In this document: in pieces, positions 8,456 to 17,072 of the stretch
Layout: the number at the start of each line of letters is the position of its first letter
How positions within the stretch are numbered: position 1 is the first letter of the stretch
Assembly (NCBI GenBank): GCA_944320285.1
Contig: CALUGX010000008.1
Coordinates: 1-46,892 of the forward strand
DNA: 46,892 nt
Reading direction: 5' to 3'
Source of the DNA: an uncultured Prevotella sp.
Lineage (GTDB): Bacteria > Bacteroidota > Bacteroidia > Bacteroidales > Bacteroidaceae
Program-made: the position numbers and the translations under genes
The notes under the pieces: generated by a model
Seen by the model: only the letters and a program-made list of their open reading frames with translations
The model's database searches: none
What the model was told of the DNA's origin: nothing

Positions 8456-9829
8456 ATGGATAACAAACAGGCAACACTTGAACTTGGAACGAAGCCGGTA
8501 GGCAAGTTGTTGGCCCAGTATGCGCTGCCCGCCATCATAGCGATGACGGCCTCTTCGCTGTACAACATGATTGACAGCATCTTCATTGGGCAGGGTGTAG
8601 GGCCGCTGGCCATTTCCGGTCTGGCTATTACGTTCCCGTTGATGAACCTCTCCGCTGCCTTCGGAGCTGCCGTGGGTATAGGTTCTTCTACTTGTATTTC
8701 GGTTAAGCTCGGACAGAAAGACTACACGATGGCCGAGCATATCTTCGGCAACAGCTTCACGCTCAACATTATTGTGGGTGTGGCTTTCGGCTTGATAACG
8801 CTGTTGCTGCTCGACCCGATACTCTATTTCTTCGGTGCGAGCGAGAACACCATCCCTTACGCACGTGACTATATGCTCGTCATCTTGGCGGGCAACGTTG
8901 TGTCGCAGACTTTTCTCGGCATGAACGCCGTGCTGCGCGCAGCCAGCAAACCGCGGCAGGCTATGGCCGCCACGATACTTACTGTGGTGCTCAACGTCGC
9001 GCTGGCACCCGTCTTCATCTGGCCCTTGGGCATGGGCATCATGGGCGCGGCTTTGGCCACGATAATCTCGCAGCTCGTAGCCCTGATGTGGCAAATCAAG
9101 CTGTTCAGCAACCAGCAGGAGATACTGCATTTCCGCCGGGGCATATACAAGCTGAAAAGCTCGATAGTGAAGAATATTGTAAGCATCGGAATGTCGCCGT
9201 TCGCGATGAACGTGTGTGCCTGCGTGGTGGTGATTTTCATCAATGCCGGGCTGTCACATTACGGCGGCGATCTCGCCGTTGGCGCCTACGGCATAGCCAG
9301 CAAGGTGTCGTTCATCTTCGTCATGGTGACGATTGGCCTTAACCAGGGGATGCTTCCGATAGCCGGTTACAACTACGGTGCGCAGCAGTTCGATCGCCTT
9401 ATGCGCGTGCTTAAGCTCGCAATGATTACCGCCACGGTGATTACGGCCACTGGCTTCGTCATCGCCGAGTTCTTTCCTTACCAGTGTGCACGCCTCTTCA
9501 CCACGGATAAGACGCTCATCGACATGGCCGTCGAGGGTATAAGGATACATATGCTGGCCTTCCCGATAGTAGGCTGCCAGATGGTGATAACCAATTTCTT
9601 CCAGTGTATAGGCAAGGCCAAGATCAGCATTTTCTTGTCGCTTTCGCGCCAGATGCTGTTCCTGCTGCCTCTGCTTGTGGTGTTGCCGCCCATCATGAAG
9701 TTGGACGGCGTGTGGACGGCGATGCCTGTTTCCGACGCCATTGCCGCAGTCGTGGCCTTCATAATGATGGCCAAATACATGAGGAAATTCAAGAAGCAGA
9801 TGATGGCCGGTAAAGTAACTGAGGATTGA
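8456..9829 (+). CDS. MATE family efflux transporter
   Basis: A 457-residue integral inner-membrane protein with about 12 hydrophobic segments arranged as two MatE halves. The first begins GKLLAQYALPAIIAMTASSLYNMIDSIFIGQGVG, a segment characteristic of the NorM/DinF/MepA superfamily. These exporters use Na+ or H+ gradients to expel cationic drugs or metabolites; the substrate cannot be deduced. The second half contains GLNQGMLPIAGYNYGAQ, the matching repeat motif. The C-terminus is a short basic cytoplasmic tail. It stands as a single gene with its own -7 box. Confidence 0.95.
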   Translation: MDNKQATLELGTKPVGKLLAQYALPAIIAMTASSLYNMIDSIFIGQGVGPLAISGLAITFPLMNLSAAFGAAVGIGSSTCISVKLGQKDYTMAEHIFGNSFTLNIIVGVAFGLITLLLLDPILYFFGASENTIPYARDYMLVILAGNVVSQTFLGMNAVLRAASKPRQAMAATILTVVLNVALAPVFIWPLGMGIMGAALATIISQLVALMWQIKLFSNQQEILHFRRGIYKLKSSIVKNIVSIGMSPFAMNVCACVVVIFINAGLSHYGGDLAVGAYGIASKVSFIFVMVTIGLNQGMLPIAGYNYGAQQFDRLMRVLKLAMITATVITATGFVIAEFFPYQCARLFTTDKTLIDMAVEGIRIHMLAFPIVGCQMVITNFFQCIGKAKISIFLSLSRQMLFLLPLLVVLPPIMKLDGVWTAMPVSDAIAAVVAFIMMAKYMRKFKKQMMAGKVTED

Positions 9830-9853
9830 GAATGCGGAATTGAAAATTATGAT

Positions 9854-9861
9854 TATCTTTG
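9854..9861 (+). promoter_or_regulatory. -7 box upstream of the cytidylate-kinase-like gene
   Basis: TATCTTTG is an exact TAnnTTTG match in the 158-bp gap after the MATE gene; no -33 element at ideal spacing is evident. The same gap has imperfect inverted words (GAATGCGGAATTGAAAAT against ATTTTCAACT). Confidence 0.4.
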
Positions 9862-9993
9862 TAAAATGAAAATCCGGAATGGGGCATTGGGAGTTATGAT
9901 TGCCGTAATGCGCCGGATGGCCGGCAGACTGTAAGCAAGGGAAATCGTAATTTTAATTTATCCATTCTCCATTTTCAACTAAAAACGATGTTT

Positions 9994-10626
9994 ATGGACA
10001 ACAAAAAGATAATAATCAACGTCGGCCGCCAGCTTGGTAGCGGTGGACTCATCATTGCCAAGAAGCTGGCCGAAGACTTCGGATGTAACTTCTATGACAA
10101 GGAACTGCTCAATCTTGCCGCCAAAGAGAGTGGTTTCAGTGAGAAGTTCTTTGAACAGAACGACGAGAAAAAGGGATTTTTCCGCTCGTTGTTTCACGTA
10201 CACGCCCCTTTCATGTCTGACAACAACTTTTATAATAACAAGCTGTCACAGGAAAGTCTGTTCCAGTTTCAGAGCGACGCCATACGCAAGGCGGCCTCTG
10301 AGCATTCGTGTGTGTTCGTGGGTCGTTGCGCCGACTATGTGCTGCGCGACTTTGAAAACACCGTAAGCGTGTTCATCACTGCCGACCTTGAAGAGCGTGT
10401 CGCACGCATTTGCAAGCGCCACGGATGTACGGAGGACGAGGCCAAGAAGATAATCGAGAGCAAAGAGGCCACCCGGTCGTCGTATTACAATTATTACACG
10501 GGCAAGGAATGGGGCCACAGCAAGTCTTACGACCTTTGCATCAACTCAAGCGTCTTAGGGATGGAAGCCACCGTGGAATTTGTCAAAGAGTTCATCAAAA
10601 GAAAACTTTTTTCAGCAGACAAGTAG
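9994..10626 (+). CDS. Cytidylate kinase-like family protein
   Basis: A 210-residue protein beginning MDNKKIIINVGRQLGSGGLIIAKKLAEDFG. The glycine-rich RQLGSGG segment stands in the P-loop position, and the later FVGRCADYVL and ERVARICKRHG blocks fit the cytidylate-kinase-like family (PF13189 type), distinct from true Cmk, which is encoded separately at 19128. The natural substrate of this family is not established. An ATG two codons upstream (9988) is an equally possible start. A hairpin-forming run of ACAAGC words follows the stop codon. Confidence 0.8.
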   Translation: MDNKKIIINVGRQLGSGGLIIAKKLAEDFGCNFYDKELLNLAAKESGFSEKFFEQNDEKKGFFRSLFHVHAPFMSDNNFYNNKLSQESLFQFQSDAIRKAASEHSCVFVGRCADYVLRDFENTVSVFITADLEERVARICKRHGCTEDEAKKIIESKEATRSSYYNYYTGKEWGHSKSYDLCINSSVLGMEATVEFVKEFIKRKLFSADK

Positions 10627-10701
10627 TTAGCTACAAGCATACAAGCGGCGTTGCTAACAAGTTTGTCTGCCCGTATGCTTGCCAACTTGTATCTCAATGA
10701 C

Positions 10702-11220
10702 ATGAAACGAATAGGCATAATCAGCGACACCCACTCTTATTGGGATGACAAGTATCTGCATTACTTTGAGCCGTGCGATGAGATTTGGCACGCCGGCGAC
10801 ATCGGCTCGATGGAAGTGGCGCAGCGTCTGGCTGAGTTCAGGACACTGCGTGCCGTCCACGGCAACTGCGACGGAGGCGACTTGAGACGTTTGTTCCCGG
10901 AGAAACTGAGGTGGAAATGCGAGGACGCCGACGTCCTGATGAAGCACATAGGCGGCTATCCGGGCTGTTATGACAGGAGCATAATGGCCTCGATCTACGC
11001 CAATCCGCCGCAGCTTTTCATCTCCGGACATTCACATATACTTAAAGTGAAGTATGACAAGACGCTCAACCTGCTGCACATCAATCCCGGTGCGGCGGGC
11101 CTGCAAGGGTGGCACAAGGAACGCACTATTATCCGTCTGACTGTTGACGGTTGCCAGTTTAAGGACCTTGAAGTAGTCACGCTTGCCGATCCGAGGCGTT
11201 GTGACGACACAATATTTTAA
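10702..11220 (+). CDS. YfcE/MJ0936-family metallophosphodiesterase
   Basis: A 172-residue calcineurin-like phosphoesterase. The five metal-binding blocks are visible: ISDTHSYW, HAGDIGS, HGNCD, MKHIGGYPG and ISGHSHILK. The family hydrolyses phosphodiesters in vitro with two metal ions; the in vivo role in Bacteroidota is unclear. The ATG at 10702 is chosen because MKRIGIISDTH is the standard N-terminus. Upstream in-frame starts would be read from the repeat of ACAAGC words between the genes. Forty-seven bp separate it from rfbB. Confidence 0.9.
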   Translation: MKRIGIISDTHSYWDDKYLHYFEPCDEIWHAGDIGSMEVAQRLAEFRTLRAVHGNCDGGDLRRLFPEKLRWKCEDADVLMKHIGGYPGCYDRSIMASIYANPPQLFISGHSHILKVKYDKTLNLLHINPGAAGLQGWHKERTIIRLTVDGCQFKDLEVVTLADPRRCDDTIF

Positions 11221-11267
11221 GTCTGACGGCGTTATACGTAAATAATGTCAATCTAAAAACCAATAAT

Positions 11268-12416
11268 ATGAAAACTTATTTGGTAACAGGTGCAGCCGGA
11301 TTTATCGGCTCGAATTTCATAAAATACCTCCTTTATGACAAATATAAGGATGAGGACATCAAGGTGATAGTGCTTGACCTGCTTACTTACGCCGGCAATT
11401 ATGGCACGATAAAGGACGATGTGGACGGCAAGAGGTGTGTTTTCGTGCACGGCGACATACGCGACCGTAGTCTGGCCGACAAGCTGTTTGCCGGGAACGA
11501 CATAGATTACGTAATCAATTTCGCCGCCGAAAGCCATGTAGACCGCAGCATTGAGAACCCGCAGCTGTTCCTTGAGACCAACATCCTCGGCACGCAAAAT
11601 CTGCTTGACGCAGCCCGTCGGGCGTGGGTTACGGGCAAAGATGCGTCGGGATACCCCGCCTGGAAGCCCGGCAAACGCTTCCATCAAGTAAGTACAGACG
11701 AAGTTTACGGCTCACTTGGCAAGGACGGTTATTTCACCGAAGACACCCCCTTGTGCCCACACAGCCCTTACAGTGCGTCGAAAACGAGTGCCGACATGAT
11801 AGTCAAGGCATACCACGACACTTATCATGCGCCGGTTACCATAACGCGATGCTCTAACAATTACGGGCCGTATCATTTCCCTGAAAAGCTCATTCCGCTG
11901 ATTATCAATAACATACTCGAAGGCAAACCTTTGCCTGTTTACGGCAAGGGTGACAACGTGAGGGACTGGCTTTATGTTGAAGACCACTGCAAGGCAATCG
12001 ACCTTGTGGTGCGTAAAGGGCGGGACGGCGAGGTCTACAACGTAGGCGGACACAACGAGATGAAGAATATCGACATCGTGAAACTTACAATAAAGACCAT
12101 CCACGACATGATGGCCGACGACAAGAACCTGCGCAAAATACTGAAAAAGAAGGTGACGGACGCCAACGGCGACATCGACATAAGTTGGATAAACGATGGG
12201 CTGATAACGTTTGTTGCCGACCGTCTCGGTCATGATCAGCGTTACGCAATCGACCCGACGAAGATCAACCGTGAGTTGGGCTGGACTCCGGAGACAATGT
12301 TCGCCGACGGTATCGTGAAGACAATACGCTGGAATTTGGAGCATCAGGACTGGGTAAACGAAGTAACCAGCGGCGATTATCAGAAGTATTACGAACAGAT
12401 GTACGGCAACAGATGA
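11268..12416 (+). CDS. rfbB: dTDP-glucose 4,6-dehydratase
   Basis: A 382-residue extended short-chain dehydrogenase. The NAD-binding TGAAGFIGS is at 7-15, the catalytic STDE at 142-145 (Thr, Asp, Glu) and YSASK at 168-172. RmlB turns dTDP-glucose into dTDP-4-keto-6-deoxyglucose, the precursor of rhamnose and of 3-amino-6-deoxy sugars. No rmlA, rmlC or rmlD is in the window. The FdtA-like ketoisomerase (24108) and DegT aminotransferase (20033) could use its product. It carries the insertion around 275-310 (KNLRKILKKKVTDANGDIDISW) common in Bacteroidales RmlB. Confidence 0.95.
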   Translation: MKTYLVTGAAGFIGSNFIKYLLYDKYKDEDIKVIVLDLLTYAGNYGTIKDDVDGKRCVFVHGDIRDRSLADKLFAGNDIDYVINFAAESHVDRSIENPQLFLETNILGTQNLLDAARRAWVTGKDASGYPAWKPGKRFHQVSTDEVYGSLGKDGYFTEDTPLCPHSPYSASKTSADMIVKAYHDTYHAPVTITRCSNNYGPYHFPEKLIPLIINNILEGKPLPVYGKGDNVRDWLYVEDHCKAIDLVVRKGRDGEVYNVGGHNEMKNIDIVKLTIKTIHDMMADDKNLRKILKKKVTDANGDIDISWINDGLITFVADRLGHDQRYAIDPTKINRELGWTPETMFADGIVKTIRWNLEHQDWVNEVTSGDYQKYYEQMYGNR

Positions 12417-12430
12417 TATATACGTTTGCT

Positions 12431-12493
12431 AGGTTATTAGGTTTTAAAAAAATCATATATAATACACCGTATATCCATAAAACCTAATAACCT
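12431..12493. repeat. 16-bp perfect inverted repeat after rfbB
   Basis: AGGTTATTAGGTTTTA (12431-12446) pairs perfectly with TAAAACCTAATAACCT (12478-12493) around a 31-nt AT-rich core. It is a transcript-level hairpin, possibly a terminator, and one of several word-built inverted repeats in the intergenic DNA. Confidence 0.85.
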
Positions 12494-12518
12494 AACAACC
12501 GTATGACCATAAACAATC

Positions 12519-12830
12519 ATGGATCCATTATCACAGGAACTTCAGGACTTCCTGATACGTCTCGGAAAGGATCCGGGGTGCGTCAGCGAGAAGGTGGAAC
12601 ATTACATACGGCACATCATGCACCTTGTTTACGCCGATGACGAAGATATGCTCCAGCAGTATTACGGGCTGTTTGGCAACGATGTGAAGCCACTCGGCGA
12701 CATAGCGAAGGAGCGGCGCGTAAGCAACGATACGATGCTGAAAATAATTGAAGCCAACTTACGAAAGATGGCCGTCTCGCCCGAATGGCAGATGGTGAAA
12801 CAGTTAATCAGCAGACAAGCAGGCGAGTGA
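12519..12830 (+). CDS. Small protein with a sigma-70 region 4-like helix-turn-helix
   Basis: A 103-residue protein. Residues 59-84 (LGDIAKERRVSNDTMLKIIE, then ANLRKMA) resemble the region-4 helix-turn-helix of sigma factors, where the pattern LxxIAxxxxxS...I..aLRK recurs. The N-terminal half (DFLIRLGKDPGCVSEKVEHYIRHIM) is helical. There is no region 2, so it is not a complete sigma factor. It could be a DNA- or RNA-polymerase-binding regulator, or a conserved Bacteroidales protein that only shares the fold. It lies between rfbB and purT, flanked on both sides by inverted repeats, and the right repeat starts within its last codons. Confidence 0.7.
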   Translation: MDPLSQELQDFLIRLGKDPGCVSEKVEHYIRHIMHLVYADDEDMLQQYYGLFGNDVKPLGDIAKERRVSNDTMLKIIEANLRKMAVSPEWQMVKQLISRQAGE

Positions 12831-12913
12831 CAAGCGGACAAGCGGATTTGACTTTATCATTAAAGACATTTGAAACAAAACCATTTATCCGCTTGTCACC
12901 CGTCTGCTTGTCT
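12813..12913. repeat. Inverted repeat of GACAAGC words
   Basis: AGACAAGCAGGCGAGTGACAAGCGG words (12813-12846) pair with ATCCGCTTGTCACCCGTCTGCTTGTCT-type sequence (12887-12913). The left arm starts inside the end of the upstream small gene. Related ACAAGC words occur at 10632-10692 and 15961-16060. Confidence 0.75.
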
Positions 12914-12931
12914 GTTTTAAAACAGTAAAAG

Positions 12932-14089
12932 ATGAAGAAAATACTATTGTTAGGCTCAGGAGAATTGGGCAAGGAGTTTGTGATAGCCGCTAAGAGGGCA
13001 GGGCAGTACGTCGTGGCTTGCGACCGTTACGCGGGTGCCCCGGCAATGCAAGTGGCTGACGAGTGCGAGGTTTTCAATATGCTTGACGGTGATGCGCTCG
13101 ACGCCGTGGTGCGTAAACACTGCCCTGACATCATCGTTCCGGAGATAGAGGCCATCCGCACGGAGCGTCTTTTCGGTTTTGAGGAGCAGGGCATACAGGT
13201 AGTACCCAGTGCGCGGGCCGTCAATTTCACGATGAACCGCAAAGCCATCCGCGACCTTGCCGCCAAGGAACTCGGACTGAAAACGGCCAAATATTTCTAC
13301 GCCAAGACGCTCGGCGAACTGAAAGAACACGCCGGAGAGATAGGCTTCCCGTGCGTAATAAAACCCCTGATGTCATCGTCGGGTCACGGTCAGAGCGTCG
13401 TCAAGAGTGCCGACGAGCTTGAAGCGGCGTTCAATGTGGCGATGGAAGGCAGCCGTGGCGACGTCAAGGAAATCATAATCGAGGAGTTTATACATTTTGA
13501 CAGCGAGTTTACTTTGCTCACCGTGACGCAGAAAGACGGCTCCACGCTGTTCTGTCCGCCCATCGGCCACGTGCAGAAGGGCGGCGACTACCGCGAGAGT
13601 TGGCAGCCGTTTGCCATCCCGGAGGCCGATCTGAAGGAAGCGGAGCACATGGCGGAAGTCGTGACGCGCGCTCTGACTGGTGCCGGGATATGGGGCGTGG
13701 AGTTCTTTTTTAGTAAAGACAAGGGCGTGGTATTCTCCGAGCTTTCGCCCCGTCCGCACGACACGGGCATGGTGACGCTCGGACATACGCTAAACCTCAA
13801 CGAGTTTGAGTTGCACTTCCGCGCCGTCATGGGGTTGCCTATACCGGCCATACACCTTGAGCACGCCGGGGCGAGCGCGGTAGTCTTGGCAAAAGAAGAG
13901 GCCGACCATGAGCCGCAATACAATATGCTCGACGTGCTGAATGAGGACTATACGCGCCTGCGGATATTCGGAAAGCAGCAGCAACACGTGGGCCGTCGTA
14001 TGGGCGTTGTGCTTTGTTACGGCGATGCCGGGGCCGACACTACGCCTTTGCGCGACAAGGCAAAGCGGCTGGCGGCAACGGTAATTTAA
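12932..14089 (+). CDS. purT: Formate-dependent phosphoribosylglycinamide formyltransferase
   Basis: A 385-residue ATP-grasp enzyme that formylates GAR with formate and ATP (third step of purine synthesis). The N-terminal motif [17 protein letters not shown] and GAPAMQVAD bind [23 protein letters not shown] and [27 protein letters not shown] are PurT signatures that distinguish it from PurK. The length is typical of the family. A hairpin followed by six T is found about 70 bp downstream. It is convergent with the tatD-family gene. Confidence 0.95.
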   Translation: MKKILLLGSGELGKEFVIAAKRAGQYVVACDRYAGAPAMQVADECEVFNMLDGDALDAVVRKHCPDIIVPEIEAIRTERLFGFEEQGIQVVPSARAVNFTMNRKAIRDLAAKELGLKTAKYFYAKTLGELKEHAGEIGFPCVIKPLMSSSGHGQSVVKSADELEAAFNVAMEGSRGDVKEIIIEEFIHFDSEFTLLTVTQKDGSTLFCPPIGHVQKGGDYRESWQPFAIPEADLKEAEHMAEVVTRALTGAGIWGVEFFFSKDKGVVFSELSPRPHDTGMVTLGHTLNLNEFELHFRAVMGLPIPAIHLEHAGASAVVLAKEEADHEPQYNMLDVLNEDYTRLRIFGKQQQHVGRRMGVVLCYGDAGADTTPLRDKAKRLAATVI

Positions 14090-14157
14090 AGGTAAAAAGT
14101 AAAAAGGTAAAAAAGTAAAGTCGGTGACGGTTGCTTTTTTACCTTTTTTTATTTTTC

Positions 14158-14185
14158 ACCCCAAAGTATTTGCTTGGGGCTTTTT
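14158..14185 (+). terminator. Terminator after purT
   Basis: CCCCAA pairs with TTGGGG around a 9-nt loop and is followed by C then TTTTTT. It lies inside a larger inverted repeat of GGTAAAAAAGTAAA words (14090-14203), which could form a long stem in either direction. Confidence 0.65.
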
Positions 14186-14243
14186 TACTGTTTTACCTTT
14201 ATAAAATTGCCTTTATATTTCAATATGTGGCTAAACGCAATGC

Positions 14244-14302
14244 AAAAGGGCGCCTTTTACAGTGCGAAAGGTGCCCTTTTGTGTTGTAAAAGACGGCTAA
14301 TC
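14244..14302. repeat. Period-22 palindrome array, copy 2 (3 units)
   Basis: Blocks AAAAGGGCGCCTTTT (14244-14258), GAAAGGTGCCCTTTT (14266-14280) and AAAAGACGGCTAATC (14288-14302) are separated by 7-bp spacers ACAGTGC and GTGTTGT. It lies between the convergent purT and TatD-family genes. The last unit is degenerate. Confidence 0.9.
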
Positions 14303-14326
14303 GGAACACCGCCCTGCAAGGATGGA

Positions 14327-15121
14327 CTAATTAGACGTTAACTCGCTGAAAAACAAATGGTTGGCATTGGCCGTGGTGACGTCGGCAACTTCGTCTTCAC
14401 TGACGCCGTAACACTCGGCAAGGCGCTTCAGCACGTACAGTGTAAACGCGCTCTCGTTGCGTTTGCCGCGCATAGGCACAGGGGCCATGTAGGGTGAATC
14501 GGTCTCAAGGACGATGCGTGACAACGGCACGGCAGCGGGCAGCACTTCGGGCAGGTGTGACTTCTTGAACGTCAGCACGCCGCCGATGCCGAGCGCGAAG
14601 TTGCTGAAATTCAGCAGTTCGGCGGCCTCCTTCTCGTTGCCCGTGAAGCAGTGGAACACGCCGCCGGGCAACTCTCTTTCATAACGGTGCAGTATGCGCA
14701 CCATCTCGTTCTGTCCTTTGCGGCAGTGGATCATCAGCGGCAGACGGTATTCAACCGACCATTGCACCTGCTCCTCGAACGCTTCAAGCTGCTCTTTCTC
14801 AAACTCCCTGCTCCAATAAAAGTCCAATCCCACCTCGCCTATGGCTATGAACGGATGCCCGGTGATGTCGAGCCGTGTCTTCATCCGTGCCAACACATCC
14901 CGCCAGTCGGCTTTCACTTCCTCCGGGTGCAGCCCTATCATTGGGTAAGCGTAGTCTGGATGGCTGGCGCATACTGCCAGCACGGTGTCCACCGACGGCA
15001 AGTCGATTGCCGGAATGAACACTTTGCCTACGCCGGCAGCTTTGGCGCGGGCTATCACTTCGTCGCGGTCGTCGTCAAATTCGTGGCCGTCAAGATGAGT
15101 ATGTGTATCGATGAAATACAT
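14327..15121 (-). CDS. TatD family metal-dependent hydrolase
   Basis: A 264-residue TIM-barrel hydrolase. Metal ligands and signatures in order: DTHTHLDGHEFDDD, GEVGLDFYW, HCRKG, HCFTGN and ETDSPYMAP. TatD proteins act as 3'-5' exonucleases or D-aminoacyl-tRNA deacylases depending on the member; the substrate here is not decided. In Bacteroidota the gene is often next to a polyprenyl synthase and tonB, as here (tonB, polyprenyl synthase, unknown protein, tatD on the minus strand). A repeat-rich 105-bp gap separates it from the upstream gene. Confidence 0.93.
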   Translation of the reverse strand: MYFIDTHTHLDGHEFDDDRDEVIARAKAAGVGKVFIPAIDLPSVDTVLAVCASHPDYAYPMIGLHPEEVKADWRDVLARMKTRLDITGHPFIAIGEVGLDFYWSREFEKEQLEAFEEQVQWSVEYRLPLMIHCRKGQNEMVRILHRYERELPGGVFHCFTGNEKEAAELLNFSNFALGIGGVLTFKKSHLPEVLPAAVPLSRIVLETDSPYMAPVPMRGKRNESAFTLYVLKRLAECYGVSEDEVADVTTANANHLFFSELTSN

Positions 15122-15134
15122 ATTGTATTGTTTA

Positions 15135-15239
15135 GTAATAAAGGAGTAAGGGTTAAGTAGTAAGCAGATATGCCTTGTCGGTCGTCAAACCTGCGTTTCC
15201 CGCATATCTGCTTATTGCTTCCTTCCTTACTCCTTATCT
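15135..15239. repeat. Inverted repeat of GGAGTAAG words
   Basis: Sequence around AAGGAGTAAG...AAGCAGATATG (left) pairs with CATATCTGCTT...CTTACTCCTT (right). It fills the gap between the TatD gene and its upstream neighbour. A one-armed relative made of CCTCCTTACT words lies at 21150-21215. Confidence 0.75.
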
Positions 15240-15931
15240 CCTTTTTTTTCTTTTTTCCTGTAATAATACACCACGCCGAGCTTGCGGCATTTTTCCAAGC
15301 GGATGTCGGCCGGCTCGTTTTTGAAGTGCTCTTCAATCTGGTTCCACAGTTCGCAGAGCACCTTGTCAACCTCCGGGCGTATCCGTTTCAGGGCGTCGGC
15401 GGCCTTCGCCGTGCGCTCCTGCAATCGTTTCTGCTGCTCGTAGCAGTCGCGAAAGATGTCAAGGTGTGTGCTCACCATACCGATTGTGGGGTTGTAAATC
15501 GGACGTCCGCCCTGCTTCATGCGGCTTTTCTCGCCCTCTACGGCCATCGCCCCCCATCTCAGCAGCCTGTCTGCGCTTTTCATGTTGGGCAGTGTCATGT
15601 CCTCTTCGTCAAGCCCGTACAGCCTGAGCGCTGCCTTCTTAATCTCCCCGCGCTCCACGGCCATCATCAGTACTTGCAAGAAATGGCTGACATACATCTG
15701 GGCGTTACGCTGCAACTTGTCAATCTTGCCCGTGCCCCTCATCTGCGCCGCATACGTCAGCCGGTATTGTTCGGCGGCGGTGAGCAGCCTGTCGTAAGCT
15801 GGCTGGGCGCGGTTGATGGTCTGCCAGTCGATGAAGCGGTTGCGCACGGTATATATTTCGTTGCTGTCGAGCACCGTTTTCAGTGCCCTCAGGCGCGCCG
15901 CGTCAGTGTTGGGAAGTCTTCTGTAAGGCAT
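15227..15931 (-). CDS. Conserved hypothetical protein, helical
   Basis: A 234-residue protein that I do not recognise as a named family, although its placement in the tonB, polyprenyl synthase, tatD cluster suggests a conserved Bacteroidales protein. It starts MPYRRLPNTDAARLRAL, lacks a signal peptide or membrane segment, is predominantly helical and rich in Arg, Lys and Glu. The C-terminus ends in a lysine cluster (YYYRKKEKKGDKE). It is probably cytoplasmic. The stop codon and last residues overlap the T-rich arm of the inverted repeat to its left, so the tail sequence may be shaped by the repeat. Confidence 0.75.
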   Translation of the reverse strand: MPYRRLPNTDAARLRALKTVLDSNEIYTVRNRFIDWQTINRAQPAYDRLLTAAEQYRLTYAAQMRGTGKIDKLQRNAQMYVSHFLQVLMMAVERGEIKKAALRLYGLDEEDMTLPNMKSADRLLRWGAMAVEGEKSRMKQGGRPIYNPTIGMVSTHLDIFRDCYEQQKRLQERTAKAADALKRIRPEVDKVLCELWNQIEEHFKNEPADIRLEKCRKLGVVYYYRKKEKKGDKE

Positions 15932-15960
15932 TTATTTTATAGTTGTTTATGAGAATACAG

Positions 15961-16060
15961 GCAGACAAGTAACAAGCATAAAGGCTAATATGTTTGCTGA
16001 ACATTGTTTACTTTTCATGCAAAACTTGTTTTCTTGTAACTCTTCTGTCTGTCTGCTGCT
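15961..16060. repeat. Inverted repeat of GCAGACAAG words
   Basis: GCAGACAAGTAACAAGCAT words on the left pair imperfectly with ATGCAAAACTTGTTTTCTTGTAAC...CTGTCTGC on the right. It fills the gap between the hypothetical protein and the polyprenyl synthase gene. The word resembles those at 12813 and 10632. Confidence 0.65.
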
Positions 16061-16062
16061 GG

Positions 16063-17046
16063 TCAATATTTCCTCTTCATCATCTTGTCGGTGTATTCTT
16101 CAAGCACTCGTTTGCGTTCGTCGGCCACGTTTACGGCGGCGAGATATTTGCGGCTTTGCCCGAAGTAAAAGTTTATTTTTTCCTCGGCAAGGCGGCCTAT
16201 ACCCAACTTGTCGTAGATTGAAGTGACAGCTGCGATTTTCTTCTCCGGGTTGAAACTCTCCGCCGTAACCCACCTCATCAGTTCCCCGCGCTGTGCTTCG
16301 TCGGCTCGGTTGAAGGCGTTGATCAGCATATAAGTCTTCTTGTTGCAGAGTATGTCGCCTCCGATGGCCTTGCCGAACACGGCCGGGTCGCCGTAAACAT
16401 CCAAGTAGTCGTCTTGCAACTGGAAGGCAAGCCCCACTTGTTCGCCGAACTTATACAGGTTGTCTGCATCCTCGGCCGGCGCTCCTCCGAGAATTGCGCC
16501 AATCTTGAGGGCGCACGCCAAGAGCACGCTTGTCTTCAGGCGTATCATCTCAATGTATTCGTTTTCGGTGACATCGGTGCGCGTCTCGAAATCCATGTCA
16601 TACTGTTGTCCCTCGCCAATTTCAAGAGCTGTCTCGGTAAACAGGTCGAGTACGGCCTTAAGGTGCTCCCCGCCACAGTGCAGGAAGTGGCTGTAAGCCA
16701 GCACGAGCATACTGTCTCCGGAGAGGATTGCCGTGTTCGCGTTCCATTTCAGGTGGACGGTCTGGTGGCCGCGCCTCATTGCGGCGTTGTCCATCAGGTC
16801 GTCGTGCAACAGCGTGTAGTTGTGGTAGGTCTCTATTCCACACGCCGCAGGCAATATGGTTTCGGGGTCTTCCTTATACAGATTGTATGCCATGAGCATC
16901 AGCGACGGCCTTATCCGCTTGCCTCCCATAGAGAGGACATACTTCACGGGTGCGTAAAGGTTTTGCGGTTTGCGTGTATATGGCAGATTGATAAGATACG
17001 AGTTGATTTTTTCAAGGATTTCGTTTGCAGTCAACATAATGGTCAA
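16063..17046 (-). CDS. Polyprenyl diphosphate synthase
   Basis: A 327-residue trans-isoprenyl diphosphate synthase that condenses IPP onto allylic diphosphates. The first aspartate-rich motif is DDLMD (in LLHDDLMDNAAMRRG), with GGKRIRPSL before it, and the second motif is DDYLD (in FQLQDDYLDVYGD). The product chain length cannot be read with confidence; in Bacteroidota it may supply farnesyl/geranyl diphosphate or the menaquinone side chain. It uses the IPP/DMAPP made by IspH in this window. Starts at 17046 (MTI) and 17037 (MLTANEI) are both possible. It lies 26 bp downstream of tonB in the same direction. Confidence 0.93.
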   Translation of the reverse strand: MTIMLTANEILEKINSYLINLPYTRKPQNLYAPVKYVLSMGGKRIRPSLMLMAYNLYKEDPETILPAACGIETYHNYTLLHDDLMDNAAMRRGHQTVHLKWNANTAILSGDSMLVLAYSHFLHCGGEHLKAVLDLFTETALEIGEGQQYDMDFETRTDVTENEYIEMIRLKTSVLLACALKIGAILGGAPAEDADNLYKFGEQVGLAFQLQDDYLDVYGDPAVFGKAIGGDILCNKKTYMLINAFNRADEAQRGELMRWVTAESFNPEKKIAAVTSIYDKLGIGRLAEEKINFYFGQSRKYLAAVNVADERKRVLEEYTDKMMKRKY

Positions 17047-17072
17047 GGTTTATGAAAATGCGGGTTAGTCGG

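Noticed and set aside
11268..12416. A complete dTDP-rhamnose (rml) cluster
   Set aside because: Only the dehydratase gene is present; rmlA, rmlC and rmlD are not in the window.
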